DNA from: an uncultured Paracoccaceae bacterium
GTDB taxonomy: Bacteria; Pseudomonadota; Alphaproteobacteria; Rhodobacterales; Rhodobacteraceae
NCBI GenBank assembly: GCA_947497185.1
Contig: CANMFL010000007.1
Span: 124,281 to 186,474 of the forward strand
Reading direction: 5' to 3'
Length of the DNA stretch: 62,194 nucleotides
The notes under the pieces are model-generated. The model did no database searches and was not told where the DNA came from. It saw only the letters and a program-made list of their open reading frames with translations. Position numbers and translations under genes: made by a program. Of the stretch, positions 26,550 to 35,573 are shown one piece after another (the first letter of the stretch is position 1; the number at the start of each line of letters is the position of its first letter).

Positions 26550-27107
26550 ATGTTGAGAAAAATAACAGCGTTCAGCGCGATCATGCTAGCCAGTGTTGCC
26601 AGCTTATCAGCACAGACTGCAGACGAAACCGCCGCATGGGACATTGCGAAGGACAGCACGACATCCGCTGAGGTGTTCGCGTTCATCGAACAATACCCCG
26701 ACGGCGCATATGCTAAAGAAGCCAAAGCGCGGATGATTGATCTGCTGTGGCTGGAATTGGCGACACCTGTGGCAGATGGGGCAGGGGCGATTACGTCCGA
26801 ACCCGCGGAAGCCACGCCAGTGACATTCACTGCGCCACTGACCGAAGGGTCCGCGGACATTATCGGCAAGTCGTTGGAGCAGTTGATTGCGGGAACGCCA
26901 TTGTTTCCGCCAGTAGAAGGGTTGCCAGAAGATTACTGGAAAGCCCAAGAATGTTCGAACTGCCACGAGTGGGAACAAACGAACCTTTGCGTACAGGCGA
27001 ACACTTATTTGAGTGAAACAGGCGCCGAAAACCTGATCAAACCGCATCCGTATGGCGGCACCTTTAAGCTGACATTGCGCAATTGGGCGATGGACGGCTG
27101 CGAGTAG
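26550..27107 (+). CDS. Secreted protein with a single CxxCH motif
   Basis: 185 residues with a signal peptide (about 1-22, ending SLSAQT). The N-terminal half includes DSTTSAEVFAFIEQYPDGAYAKEAKARM, which resembles the caspase-associated or Sel1-like 'YP-x-G-x-Y-A-x-x-A' repeat seen in other alphaproteobacterial secreted proteins. The C-terminal half has CSNCH (Cys135, Cys138, His139) and three further Cys, so the motif may bind heme or a metal, or form disulfides. No obvious Met ligand region is seen. It is divergent from the YceI-OmpA gene. I do not recognise a named family. Confidence 0.75.
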   Translation: MLRKITAFSAIMLASVASLSAQTADETAAWDIAKDSTTSAEVFAFIEQYPDGAYAKEAKARMIDLLWLELATPVADGAGAITSEPAEATPVTFTAPLTEGSADIIGKSLEQLIAGTPLFPPVEGLPEDYWKAQECSNCHEWEQTNLCVQANTYLSETGAENLIKPHPYGGTFKLTLRNWAMDGCE

Positions 27108-27120
27108 GCCAATGACCTAA

Positions 27121-27157
27121 ACTCGGTGTCCCCATTATAGTGGGGGCACCTCAGTTT
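27121..27157. terminator. Bidirectional terminator between convergent genes
   Basis: A GC-rich imperfect stem (CGGTGTCCCC / GGGGGCACC) with an eight-base AT loop, flanked by AAACT on one side and CAGTTT on the other. It lies between the CxxCH gene and the 3' end of the diguanylate cyclase/phosphodiesterase gene and can serve both directions. Confidence 0.65.
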
Positions 27158-29267
27158 ATTGCGCGACGAAAGCCTCAGAATCCTGTTCAAAGCGACGTTG
27201 CGCGAGCCAAGATTGGACGTTTGTGAACGACATAGGGCGCGCGAACAAGAACCCTTGAAATTGCGTAATTCCCAGTTTCATCAGGGTATGAAGCTCCGCC
27301 TCAGTCTCGACGCCTTCGGCAATCACAGCAACGTCGAGTTTCGTACACAAGTCAAAGACGCCCTCGACGATAGCTGCTTTTTTGGTTTCCGTGTCGATGC
27401 CACGTATCAGGCTTTTGTCGATTTTGATGCGGTGAACGGGGAACTTATAGAGGCTCGTTAACGCGGTATGACCGGTCCCAAAGTCATCCAGATCGATTTC
27501 GAACCCAGCGTCTGCAAGCTTGTGAATGTTGGCGGCAATGGTTTCTGACCGCTCGTCAAGCAGCGTCGTTTCCACGATTTCTATGACGATTTGGCTGGGC
27601 GATACGTCGCGTTCCGTCAGTTTTGCGAGCAGAACGTCAACGACATTTGGATTACGCAGATGGATGCCGGACAGATTGATCGACATGCGCGGCATGCATT
27701 GCATCAGTCCCGCAAAGGACTTTACTGCAATCAGGCTTTGCGCAAGGATCGCATGGTCGATTTGACTGACAAGTCCGGTTTCATTGGCAACGTCGATAAA
27801 CGTCGCGGCAGCGCAAGTGTGCCCTGTCCCGTCGTCCCACCGCGCGAGCGCCTCGAACCCGCAGATCCGCCCGCCGGGCATTTCGAACTGCGGTTGATAG
27901 AAGGGAATGAACTGGCCGCGATCCAGCCCAACTTTGATTTTACCCGCGATTTCGGCTTTCTTTTGTGCGCTTTTGCGCATGCCGTCATGGAAAAATACGG
28001 TGCGATTGCGACCAGATGACTTGCCCACCATTAAAGCGGTGTCTGCATCGAGTAGACATTGTTCCATAGACGCAAGGCTGGTGGCGCTCCAATGTGCGAT
28101 GCCGATGCTGGTGCCAAACTGGCACAAACGGTCGTGGAATTCTGCAGGTGCAGAGATCACCTCGCGCAGGCATTCGGCTATCGCAAATGTCTTGGATTGC
28201 GATTTTTGCACGGGGATAGCGACAGCAAATTCATCGCCGCCAACACGTGCCACGACAGATCGCGGCCCCGCAGTTTGCCGAAGCCGGTTTGCCACCGTTT
28301 TGAGGACGAAATCGCCCGCCTCGTGGCCCATTGTATCGTTGACCGATTTGAAACGATCGAGGTCAAGGTGCAATACGGCCAGCACCTCGTCGCGGGCGAG
28401 TTCATTTTGAATCGTTACCAAACGTTGCCAGAGGCCGCGGCGGTTCAGGATGCCAGTCAACATGTCAGTCGTTGCCGCGTGTTCCAGTTCGACCTGCCGG
28501 TGCTTGGCGTCGCTGATATCGATGCGGATCGAAATGCGTCCACCGTCGCGGGTCGGTCGTTCGAGGGCGCGTAACCAGCGATTGCTTTTGTAACGGACTT
28601 CGCGGACATCGCTGGCGCGTCGGAACTGCACCAAATTGTCGGCGATCCATTTTGTCGGGTCATTGTCTGCGACGTGGTAGTTTGGTGTTTGAACGGCCTG
28701 CCGCAGGAACATTTCATAGGTCCAGCCATCGACGGAAGCGCCGTTCAGAACCCCATGATAATCAAGGTAGCTTTGGTTGCAGACAATGAGCGTTTCATCC
28801 GGATCAAATAGGGCACAACCATCTGGAATAGCATCACAAATCACGGATCGGTGATATTCGGCGCGTTGCATCGTGGCTTCGGTTTCGACGTGTTTTGTCA
28901 CGTCTAGAACAAAGGTGGTCCACCTGATCGTGCCATCGTCCATCGCCTCTGGGGTGCCGCGTGCCATCAAATGCAACGTCTTTTTGTGCGCGTTGATAAT
29001 GCGGAACCGATGTTCCCACGGGGCGAGTGATGCCGTGGAAATGTCGACGCTGTCCTGCACATTTTTCAGGTCGTCTGGATGGACCATCCGCCAAAGCAAC
29101 TGCGGATCGTCTTTGACATCTTGCGCCGTGACGCCCCAGATATCACGGCAGGCATCGTTCATAAACACGACCACATCAGTGCCATCGCGCATGACGGAAT
29201 AGGTTAACGCCGCGCCAGGTAAGTCGTTGGCAAAACGAAGGAGTCGTTGTGAGTCGTCGGTTGGCAT
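27156..29267 (-). CDS. PAS-PAS-GGDEF-EAL cyclic-di-GMP turnover protein
   Basis: 703 residues, no membrane segment. Two PAS domains (about 10-125 and 130-250) precede a GGDEF domain with intact RVGGDEFAVAI (about 265-430) and an EAL domain (about 440-690) with FEALARW, IVIEIVETTLLD, DLDDFGTGH, HRIKIDKSLI and IAEGVETEAEL. Both catalytic sites look complete, so it could make and break cyclic di-GMP. The inhibitory I-site RxxD that normally lies five residues before GGDEF is not seen. It is cytosolic and may sense a small ligand or redox state through the PAS domains. Confidence 0.92.
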   Translation of the reverse strand: MPTDDSQRLLRFANDLPGAALTYSVMRDGTDVVVFMNDACRDIWGVTAQDVKDDPQLLWRMVHPDDLKNVQDSVDISTASLAPWEHRFRIINAHKKTLHLMARGTPEAMDDGTIRWTTFVLDVTKHVETEATMQRAEYHRSVICDAIPDGCALFDPDETLIVCNQSYLDYHGVLNGASVDGWTYEMFLRQAVQTPNYHVADNDPTKWIADNLVQFRRASDVREVRYKSNRWLRALERPTRDGGRISIRIDISDAKHRQVELEHAATTDMLTGILNRRGLWQRLVTIQNELARDEVLAVLHLDLDRFKSVNDTMGHEAGDFVLKTVANRLRQTAGPRSVVARVGGDEFAVAIPVQKSQSKTFAIAECLREVISAPAEFHDRLCQFGTSIGIAHWSATSLASMEQCLLDADTALMVGKSSGRNRTVFFHDGMRKSAQKKAEIAGKIKVGLDRGQFIPFYQPQFEMPGGRICGFEALARWDDGTGHTCAAATFIDVANETGLVSQIDHAILAQSLIAVKSFAGLMQCMPRMSINLSGIHLRNPNVVDVLLAKLTERDVSPSQIVIEIVETTLLDERSETIAANIHKLADAGFEIDLDDFGTGHTALTSLYKFPVHRIKIDKSLIRGIDTETKKAAIVEGVFDLCTKLDVAVIAEGVETEAELHTLMKLGITQFQGFLFARPMSFTNVQSWLAQRRFEQDSEAFVAQ

Positions 29268-29584
29268 GGGTGTTACATCAGTACGTTGAATTGGTAGAAT
29301 ATATGGCGTGGAGTAAAATTGAGTTGATATCGTAAAAGTGAAGCCTGTGCGATGACAACTTGACGGGCATCGCGCGTAAATTTCGATCCAGCCTAGATCG
29401 GCATAGATAAACAGACTGTCGGAAAGGCGACTTTAAAGGCGTTCAGTGCCAGTGGTTTAGCCGTCGACCAGTGCATTTTGGGACGTTAACGAAATCTTCA
29501 GAAAATTCTGTTATCGTTCCGACGCGGGTGATGTTCGCTGCGTTGAGATGGGTCGCCGTCTGCGGCTGCGAATTGCGTCGCGAG
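29268..29584. other. 317-base intergenic stretch without a recognised gene
   Basis: The stretch lies between the 5' end of the cyclic-di-GMP gene and the 3' end of the universal stress protein gene. It has no convincing coding frame. The left part must hold the promoter of the cyclic-di-GMP gene. A short inverted repeat, CAGAA-AA-TTCTG, lies near 29500. No RNA gene or repeat was recognised. Confidence 0.6.
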
Positions 29585-30427
29585 TTACTTTCGCAACGGC
29601 GGTATCGCGAGAACATCAACGATGGCGTTGCCCAGAACCTTGTCAGTTACGCTGCCGAGGAAAAATTTGGCAAGGCCACTGCGCCCGTGCGTCGAAACCA
29701 CGATCAAATCGGCGGGTTCGGTGGCTGCTGCTGAAAGTATTTCTTGGACAGTTGTTGTTTGATTGTGCCGTACCAGCTGGCGGGTTTTGTCGAGGTTCGC
29801 TGCGGTGGCGAATGTCGCAAGTTCGCGTGTAGCGGCTGCTTGGGCGTCGTTGATGTAAGTGTCTTGATCGACCTGTGACATGACTTGATGCATGGCGAGT
29901 TGCAGCGCTGGCGCGTCGTAGACGTACAGTAACTCGCTGTCCGCCGCGTTGATACTCAACGATGGAAAATGCCGCAATGCGTCGGCTGATGCGGTAGACA
30001 AGTCAGTGGTCAGAAGCGCATTTTGATAGGGGGCTGCGGGTTGTGCATTCACCATCAACACGGGACAGCTAGCGGACCTGATCGTGCGCTCGGCGGTGGT
30101 GCCGACGAAAACGTCCTTTAAGACTTCGCGACGATGCTGGCCGATGACAATAATGTCAGGGTTTTCGTTATTTGACGCCTGCATAAGGCCAGCGGAAGGC
30201 GATGCAAGAATAACGCGGAATGTGCAGTTTGCGATAGGGCTAACCAACTTCTGCAAAAGGTTTTCAGCTTCTGCACGTTGCCGTTCCACAATCGCGGAAG
30301 GTTGATCGTCATCAATCACGTGGATCAACACGATGCTTGCGGCGGTCCCTTGGGCGAGTAATACGGCCCGACGCAACGCCCGGTCCGAACGTTCAGAGAA
30401 ATCGGTGCCAACGAGAATTTTCTTCAT
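29585..30427 (-). CDS. Tandem-domain universal stress protein
   Basis: 280 residues, two UspA domains. The first begins MKKILVGTDFSERSDRALRRA and the second ends with VVSTHGRSGLAKFFLGSVTDKVLGNAIVDVLAI, where G-x-x-G-x-x-x-x-x-x-G-S/V is the ATP-binding loop. The first domain has VIGQHRREVLKDVFVGTTAERTIRSASCPVLMV, also near-complete. The ATG at 30427 has AGGA upstream. Such proteins are typical of low-oxygen and starvation responses in Rhodobacterales. Confidence 0.9.
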   Translation of the reverse strand: MKKILVGTDFSERSDRALRRAVLLAQGTAASIVLIHVIDDDQPSAIVERQRAEAENLLQKLVSPIANCTFRVILASPSAGLMQASNNENPDIIVIGQHRREVLKDVFVGTTAERTIRSASCPVLMVNAQPAAPYQNALLTTDLSTASADALRHFPSLSINAADSELLYVYDAPALQLAMHQVMSQVDQDTYINDAQAAATRELATFATAANLDKTRQLVRHNQTTTVQEILSAAATEPADLIVVSTHGRSGLAKFFLGSVTDKVLGNAIVDVLAIPPLRK

Positions 30428-30617
30428 CAGATGCGGTCCTTTTCCGTGAGCACATTGAAACGCGATAGCAGGCGACACTATTGCTTGGGTTGATCTGCAT
30501 CATTTTCGACGCGGGGTCTAGATATTCGCCAACACGTAATATCCGTGTGAACGCAGTCTCGCGGGGGCCTACGGTTTCAGCGGGCGTGAATACTGATAAG
30601 CAGGTTAAGAAGGCTCT

Positions 30618-31007
30618 GTGCCGGTGTTTTCCGAGTTAGAGTTTGCATCCGGAAAGCTGGCTGTGCAAAAGGTCAACTTGAAACAGGAATCCCTCATTTA
30701 CCCTGAACCAAGGATAGCGCAGTTGATCCGGCACATCGTCTTTTTTACGGCAAAACCAGACCAAGATATCGCGGATGTTCTGGACGGTCTTTCGATCCTG
30801 AAAAACATCCCCCATGCCCAAAAACTGGAAGTGACGGCAAACCGGAAATCCGACCCGATTAGTCAAGAGGTCGACGTGGTTGTCTACGGCGAGTTTGAGA
30901 ATGCCGAGGCGTTGACGGCTTACAAGGCGCATGATCTTTACCAAGAATCCATCCGTCGGGTGCGCCCGATCCGTGAGATGAGACTTGCGGCGGATGTTGA
31001 ATTTTAG
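30618..31007 (+). CDS. Dabb (stress-response A/B barrel) family protein
   Basis: 129 residues. From residue 38 on the sequence fits the dimeric ferredoxin-like Dabb fold: IRHIVFFTAKP, EVTANRKSDPISQEVDVVVYGEFENAEALTAYKAHDLYQESIRRVRPIREMR. About 35 residues precede that core, more than is typical. The start is GTG at 30618 or 30624, with AAGAAGG nearby. A role is not known; it lies beside Usp and NO-response genes. Confidence 0.78.
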   Translation: MPVFSELEFASGKLAVQKVNLKQESLIYPEPRIAQLIRHIVFFTAKPDQDIADVLDGLSILKNIPHAQKLEVTANRKSDPISQEVDVVVYGEFENAEALTAYKAHDLYQESIRRVRPIREMRLAADVEF

Positions 31008-31015
31008 AAGGTAAC

Positions 31016-31043
31016 GCTTGCTTTGAGCTTAGCAGGCTTTTTT
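31016..31043 (+). terminator. Rho-independent terminator after the Dabb gene
   Basis: A 7-bp stem with one G-U pair (GCTTGCT / AGCAGGC), an 8-base loop and six T. It is nine bases past the Dabb stop. Confidence 0.75.
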
Positions 31044-31138
31044 CGTACCTTGTTTAATATCCCTCGGTCAGATTTGATAGGTTCGATGTCGATTTTGGCC
31101 GCGTTCGCCGCCCGCATGGTCAGGCGTGATTTGGCGCT

Positions 31139-31561
31139 TTACGGGGCCAATCCAAAGTCGACAGGTGTAAGCGCAATGTCGGCCACAGAGTACTGATCTA
31201 GGACGGCAAAGAACGCGGCCCTCGCTGCGACTAATGGTGATATCGCTTTACAGCAACGGGAAATCGCGCAGTTATTTGTCGGGCGCAGGCATTCGACGAG
31301 ATCGAAATCAGTCTCCATGTGCCGAACAATCTCTCCGACTCTGATCTGTGCCGCGTCACGCTCAAGGTAAAGACCACCAGAGCGTCCGCGTTGCGCAGTT
31401 AAGAACTTGCCTTGGGTCAGCGTGTTGACAACTTTCATCACAGAGCTGCGCGGCAAACCATAAATCTGAACAATTTGGTCGATGGTGAACCGATCCGCGT
31501 CCGTTGATGCCGCGTAAATCATAATGCGCAGGGCCGCATCCGTTGTGTCGTTTAAACGCAT
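31139..31561 (-). CDS. nsrR: Rrf2-family nitric-oxide-sensing repressor NsrR
   Basis: 140 residues. The N-terminal winged helix starts MRLNDTTDAALRIMIY; TIDQIVQIYGLPRSSVMKVVNTL is the recognition region. Cys91, Cys98 and Cys103/Cys104 (CLRPTNNCAISRCC) sit where NsrR binds its Fe-S cluster, and Asp8 matches the fourth ligand known from Streptomyces NsrR. Nitric oxide breaks the cluster and lifts repression. It is divergent from hmp, and two NsrR-type boxes lie between them. The ATG at 31561 has the conserved family start. Confidence 0.9.
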   Translation of the reverse strand: MRLNDTTDAALRIMIYAASTDADRFTIDQIVQIYGLPRSSVMKVVNTLTQGKFLTAQRGRSGGLYLERDAAQIRVGEIVRHMETDFDLVECLRPTNNCAISRCCKAISPLVAARAAFFAVLDQYSVADIALTPVDFGLAP

Positions 31562-31635
31562 TATCGTTCCTTCCAGTGATCTGACTGGTCCAAATCCGCA
31601 GCCGGATCTGCCACGACACAATGTCGCACAGCATT

Positions 31636-31658
31636 AAGGTGCTTTTCAATGGCATCTT
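31636..31658. promoter_or_regulatory. NsrR-type binding box 1
   Basis: A 23-bp site: left arm AAGGTGC, right arm GCATCTT, with nine bases between. This fits the NsrR consensus arms AAGATGC and GCATCTT with a single change in the left arm. It lies between nsrR and hmp, nearer nsrR. Confidence 0.8.
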
Positions 31659-31672
31659 AATGGCTGTCAATA

Positions 31673-31695
31673 TAGATGCCGATTATCGGCATCTT
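31673..31695. promoter_or_regulatory. NsrR-type binding box 2
   Basis: GATGCCGAT and ATCGGCATC (31675-31683, 31685-31693) form a perfect 9-bp inverted repeat around one T, extended by one more base pair. It fits the 23-bp NsrR spacing and ends 17 bases before the hmp ATG, so binding would block hmp transcription or its start. Its centre is 37 bases from that of box 1. Confidence 0.88.
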
Positions 31696-31712
31696 AATTA
31701 TAGGAGACCAAA

Positions 31713-32894
31713 ATGGTTAAACAACTTACCGAAGAGACCTTAAGTATCATCGAGGCAACCTCGCCCGCTGTCGCCGCACATGTTGATCAGATTGTTCCCC
31801 GTATGTATGAGCGACTTTTTGCAACTGCAAAGATACGTGCGCTCTTTAATATGTCGCATCAGCAAGGCACTTCGCCCCAGCACAAGGCGCTCGCGAATGC
31901 CTTGATCGCCTATGCGACCTACGTCCGCACGCCAGAGGTTCTCGTGGATGCGCTTGAACGCATTGCGCAAAAACACACAGGCTTACAGATCTTGCCTGAG
32001 CACTACCCTTACGTCGGCGACGCTTTACTCGGTGCTGTGTCTGACGTGTTGGGAGAGGTTGCGACACCTCAGATACTGTCGGCTTGGGGTGACGCGTTTT
32101 GGTTCCTTGCCGATACATTGATCGCGCGCGAGGAAGCGATTTATACCGCGACTGAGGCAAGAGAAGGCGGATGGCGTGGATGGCGGCGCTTTAAGGTGAT
32201 GTCCAAGACCGCCGAGACGTCCGAGATCACGTCATTTGTTTTGCGTCCAGTTGATGACGGTCCGGTTCTGAGGCACCAGCCTGGTCAGTATCTAAGTTTC
32301 CGTTTCACCCCAACCGAAGGTGAGGAATGTCGCCGGAATTATTCGATTTCTTCAGCACCTGATGGCGAGCATTATCGCATTACCGTGAAGCGCGAGGCAG
32401 GAGGGCGCGTTTCGAACTGGCTGCACGATGAGGTCGATGTGGGTAGCGAATTTGATGTGTCCGCGCCCGCAGGCGAATTTTTCTTAGAGCCCGCAGGTAA
32501 ACGTGAGGTTGTGCTTTTATCAGCGGGGGTAGGTGTCACGCCGATGATTTCGATGTTGGAATCCTACGGTGGCAGCGATCTGCGGATTATCGACGTTCAT
32601 GCGGCACAGGACAATGAACACCACGCCATGGGCCGCGTACCGCGCGCGCATGCGAACGAGAATTACGTGTTCTATGAGACAGCGACGGACGAAGATTTGT
32701 CCAACGGCAACCGTAGCGGTCGCGTCGATCCAAAATGGTTGGTGACAATCAGCGACCCGTCGCAAACGGATTACTTTATCTGCGGCCCCACCGGTTTTAT
32801 GCAATCAATGATCGCAGGACTAAAGGCTGCAAATATTCCAGAATCACGCATCCATTACGAATTCTTCGGACCAGCCGCCGCGCCCATCGGATGA
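31713..32894 (+). CDS. hmp: Flavohemoglobin, nitric oxide dioxygenase
   Basis: 393 residues, the usual Hmp size. The globin domain (1-140) has the proximal heme His in AQKHTGL (about His87), Tyr29-type B10 in RMYERLF and Gln in HQQGTS. The FAD domain has RRNYSISSAPDG with the R-x-Y-S motif. The NAD(P)H domain has LSAGVGVTPMISML and CGPTGFMQSM. It converts NO plus oxygen to nitrate in the cytoplasm. GGAG lies 8 bases upstream. Control by NsrR is clear from the two boxes. Confidence 0.95.
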   Translation: MVKQLTEETLSIIEATSPAVAAHVDQIVPRMYERLFATAKIRALFNMSHQQGTSPQHKALANALIAYATYVRTPEVLVDALERIAQKHTGLQILPEHYPYVGDALLGAVSDVLGEVATPQILSAWGDAFWFLADTLIAREEAIYTATEAREGGWRGWRRFKVMSKTAETSEITSFVLRPVDDGPVLRHQPGQYLSFRFTPTEGEECRRNYSISSAPDGEHYRITVKREAGGRVSNWLHDEVDVGSEFDVSAPAGEFFLEPAGKREVVLLSAGVGVTPMISMLESYGGSDLRIIDVHAAQDNEHHAMGRVPRAHANENYVFYETATDEDLSNGNRSGRVDPKWLVTISDPSQTDYFICGPTGFMQSMIAGLKAANIPESRIHYEFFGPAAAPIG

Positions 32895-33130
32895 CGCGAT
32901 GATCAAGGTTTCAAGTTGCGCGGGTTATTAAGCAAAGCGAGGAAACGTGTTTCATTATTTTTGGGCTGGGAAGGGGAACGTGCTTGAAATCCTTCCCAGT
33001 TCAATAATCGGGGTCGTCGAAAAAAAGATGCTGCGGCGCAGGTTACTGCGCGTTTGCGCATTCTATCATCAATGCCCCAACGGTTAAGATTCCCGGATTG
33101 TTTTAATATTTTAGGAAGGTGCATTAGGGC

Positions 33131-33161
33131 TTGAACCTAAAGCCGCTGTAGCAATTACAAA
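33131..33161 (+). promoter_or_regulatory. MerR-type promoter of zntA with 19-bp spacer
   Basis: -35 TTGAAC (33131-33136) and -10 TACAAA (33156-33161) are 19 bases apart, the overlong spacing that MerR-family activators correct. The spacer holds a near-perfect inverted repeat CTAAAGC-C-GCTGTAG (33137-33151). It ends 29 bases before the zntA ATG. It shares its layout and most bases with the promoter at 37717. Confidence 0.8.
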
Positions 33162-33190
33162 GGACTAAACATTGATTCTGGAGAGATCGA

Positions 33191-35518
33191 ATGGCGACTT
33201 CTGATATGCGAACTGACAATAGTCATCATGATCATGCTGCCGACGAACACAGCCAAACTGTGCAAGAGGCAGAAGCCTCAGCTTGCTGTGGCAGTGACAA
33301 AGGCAACGCAAGTCCAACTCCGCCTCCTCCCCAAAATAGCAGAAGCTTTCAGGTAAGCGGGCTCGATTGTGCTGAAGAGGTGTCGATCCTGTCCAAAGTT
33401 GTCGGTCCCAAACTTGGCGGCGCAGATCATCTCGCGTTTGACGTGATCAACGGGCGCATGACGGTTTTGGACAGCGCTGCCCCTATCACAGACGATCAAA
33501 TCGTAGACCTCGTTGCGAGCACGGGTATGTCCGCGCGTCCATGGAACGCTGACAATGCCAGCGCAGATCAAGCAGCCCACATTGCCAAGCAAAAATGGTT
33601 TACACTGCTAAGTGGCGGGTTCTGGGCGGCTGGTTTTGCGTATCACATCATTGAAACTGGCCTCAGCGGCGCGTTGGGCCTGTTTTCCGGTCATGGCGAG
33701 TCTGCAATGCCAGTTGCAGAAGTCTCTTTGTTTGGCATTGCGATCCTGTTCGGGGTCTGGCTTGTCGCGCCAAAGGCTTGGTCGTCTGCTCGCCGTCTAT
33801 CGCCGGACATGAACCTGTTGATGGTTGTCGCCGTTGCCGGTGCAATTGTGCTTGGCGAGTACTTTGAAGCCGCAACTGTCGCGTTCTTTTTCTCGCTGTC
33901 CCTTTATCTGGAAAGTTGGAGTGTTGGTCGTGCTAGAAACGCAGTTTCAGCCCTCCTTGATCTTGCACCACCAACAGCGCGCGTCCTGAATGATAACGGA
34001 ACAGAGGCAGACATGCCTGCAGCCGAGGTCGCGATCGGCACGCATTTCATCGTAAGGGGTGGCGACAGGATTCCGCTTGATGGTGAAGTGACCGAAGGGG
34101 CAGGGGCTGTCGATCAGGCACCCATTACAGGCGAAAGCGCATTGGTTCCGAAAGAGACTGGCGATGACGTCTATGCTGGCACGATCAACGGCGAAGGCAC
34201 ATTAACCGTGCAGGCCACAAAATCCGCATCTGATACGGTATTGTCTAAAATTATCCGCATGGTTGGCGATGCACATTCCAAACGTGCCGAAGTTGAACAG
34301 TGGGTGACAAAGTTTGCGCGAGTTTACACGCCGATTGTAATGATCCTTGCTATTGCAATCGCCGTGCTGCCCCCTCTCGTTTTCGGTGGCGATTGGAATT
34401 ATTGGTTCTACAACGCGTTGGTGTTGCTGGTGATCGCGTGCCCGTGTGCCCTTGTGATTTCAACGCCTGTGTCGATTGTCGCCGCACTTGCATCCTCTGC
34501 GCGGGCCGGTGTGTTGATCAAAGGCGGTGCCTATGTCGAGGCGCCGGGTCGCACGACGGCGCTTGCTATGGACAAAACCGGCACGATCACGATGGGGGAA
34601 CCTGAAGTGGCTGCAGTGTATCCACTGGGCGACGCATCTGAAGCTGAACTCATTGCGCTTGCAGGGGCGTTGGAGGCGCGGTCGTCCCACCCGCTTGCCC
34701 GTGCCATTCTGGGCTGGGCGGAACGCGAGGGTATCGCGGTCAAAGCCGCCGAGGACACCCGCACGGTTCCGGGTCGTGGGCTTGAGGGACGCATGGACGG
34801 GCGTAATGTTTGGCTCGGGTCTGATCGGTTTGCTATGGAAAAAGGGTTCGGGGATGCGATTCCGTCTGACCTTCGTGACCGGATCGAAGAAGGTGGCAGT
34901 ACGCTGGTGGCTGTCGGAGATGAAAGCGGCGTGACAGGTATCTTGGAGTTGCGTGATCGCATCCGTCCTGATGCCAAGGGCATCGTCACACGGTTGCATG
35001 CGCAAGGCGTCAAGACGATCATCATGCTGACAGGTGATAACGCACGGACAGCCCGTGCCGTCGCCGCAGACGTGGGCATTGACGAGGTCCGCGCAGAGCT
35101 TTTGCCTGAAGACAAGGTCACAGCCATCGAGGAGTTGGTGGCCGAGTACGATATGGTTGCAATGATAGGTGATGGGGTCAACGACGCCCCTGCGATGGCG
35201 CGTGCTCACTACGCAATTGCCATGGGGGCAGTCGGATCTGATGCCGCCATCGAAACTGCGGATATTGCGCTGATGTCCGACGACCTCGCTAAGGTGCCTT
35301 GGTTGATTGGACACTCACGCAGAACGATGTCGATCATTCGCCAGAACATAGGCATTTCTCTTGCCACCAAAGCAATCTTTGTCGGGCTTACGGCCTTTGG
35401 AATGGCGACAATGTGGGGTGCTATTGCCGCCGATGTTGGTGTGTCTTTGCTGGTCGTTGCGAATGCCTTGAGGCTTCTGCGCGGGCAAGGCAAAGATGAC
35501 TTGGCGCAAGGGCGGTGA
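33191..35518 (+). CDS. zntA: Zinc/cadmium/lead-exporting P1B-type ATPase
   Basis: 775 residues. A His-rich and Cys start (SHHDHAADEH, ACCGSD) is followed by a heavy-metal-associated domain with GLDCAEE in place of the canonical CxxC. Eight membrane segments follow. Cys417-Pro-Cys419 (ACPCALVIST) is the transmembrane metal site of Zn/Cd/Pb pumps, Asp461 is the phosphorylation site (DKTGTIT), then SSHPLA (nucleotide domain), TGDN and GDGVNDAPA. It exports excess zinc, cadmium or lead. A MerR-type promoter lies just ahead, and a ZntR-like regulator gene lies 1.6 kb downstream. Confidence 0.93.
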   Translation: MATSDMRTDNSHHDHAADEHSQTVQEAEASACCGSDKGNASPTPPPPQNSRSFQVSGLDCAEEVSILSKVVGPKLGGADHLAFDVINGRMTVLDSAAPITDDQIVDLVASTGMSARPWNADNASADQAAHIAKQKWFTLLSGGFWAAGFAYHIIETGLSGALGLFSGHGESAMPVAEVSLFGIAILFGVWLVAPKAWSSARRLSPDMNLLMVVAVAGAIVLGEYFEAATVAFFFSLSLYLESWSVGRARNAVSALLDLAPPTARVLNDNGTEADMPAAEVAIGTHFIVRGGDRIPLDGEVTEGAGAVDQAPITGESALVPKETGDDVYAGTINGEGTLTVQATKSASDTVLSKIIRMVGDAHSKRAEVEQWVTKFARVYTPIVMILAIAIAVLPPLVFGGDWNYWFYNALVLLVIACPCALVISTPVSIVAALASSARAGVLIKGGAYVEAPGRTTALAMDKTGTITMGEPEVAAVYPLGDASEAELIALAGALEARSSHPLARAILGWAEREGIAVKAAEDTRTVPGRGLEGRMDGRNVWLGSDRFAMEKGFGDAIPSDLRDRIEEGGSTLVAVGDESGVTGILELRDRIRPDAKGIVTRLHAQGVKTIIMLTGDNARTARAVAADVGIDEVRAELLPEDKVTAIEELVAEYDMVAMIGDGVNDAPAMARAHYAIAMGAVGSDAAIETADIALMSDDLAKVPWLIGHSRRTMSIIRQNIGISLATKAIFVGLTAFGMATMWGAIAADVGVSLLVVANALRLLRGQGKDDLAQGR

Positions 35519-35573
35519 TTGCTGTCGGTAATTTTGTACTCAAGTGAAAAGCTAGAAAACGGATATTGATGCA

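Noticed and set aside
34460..35314. A 284-codon open frame antisense to zntA
   Set aside because: The P-type ATPase motifs on the plus strand are complete; the antisense peptide has no domain.
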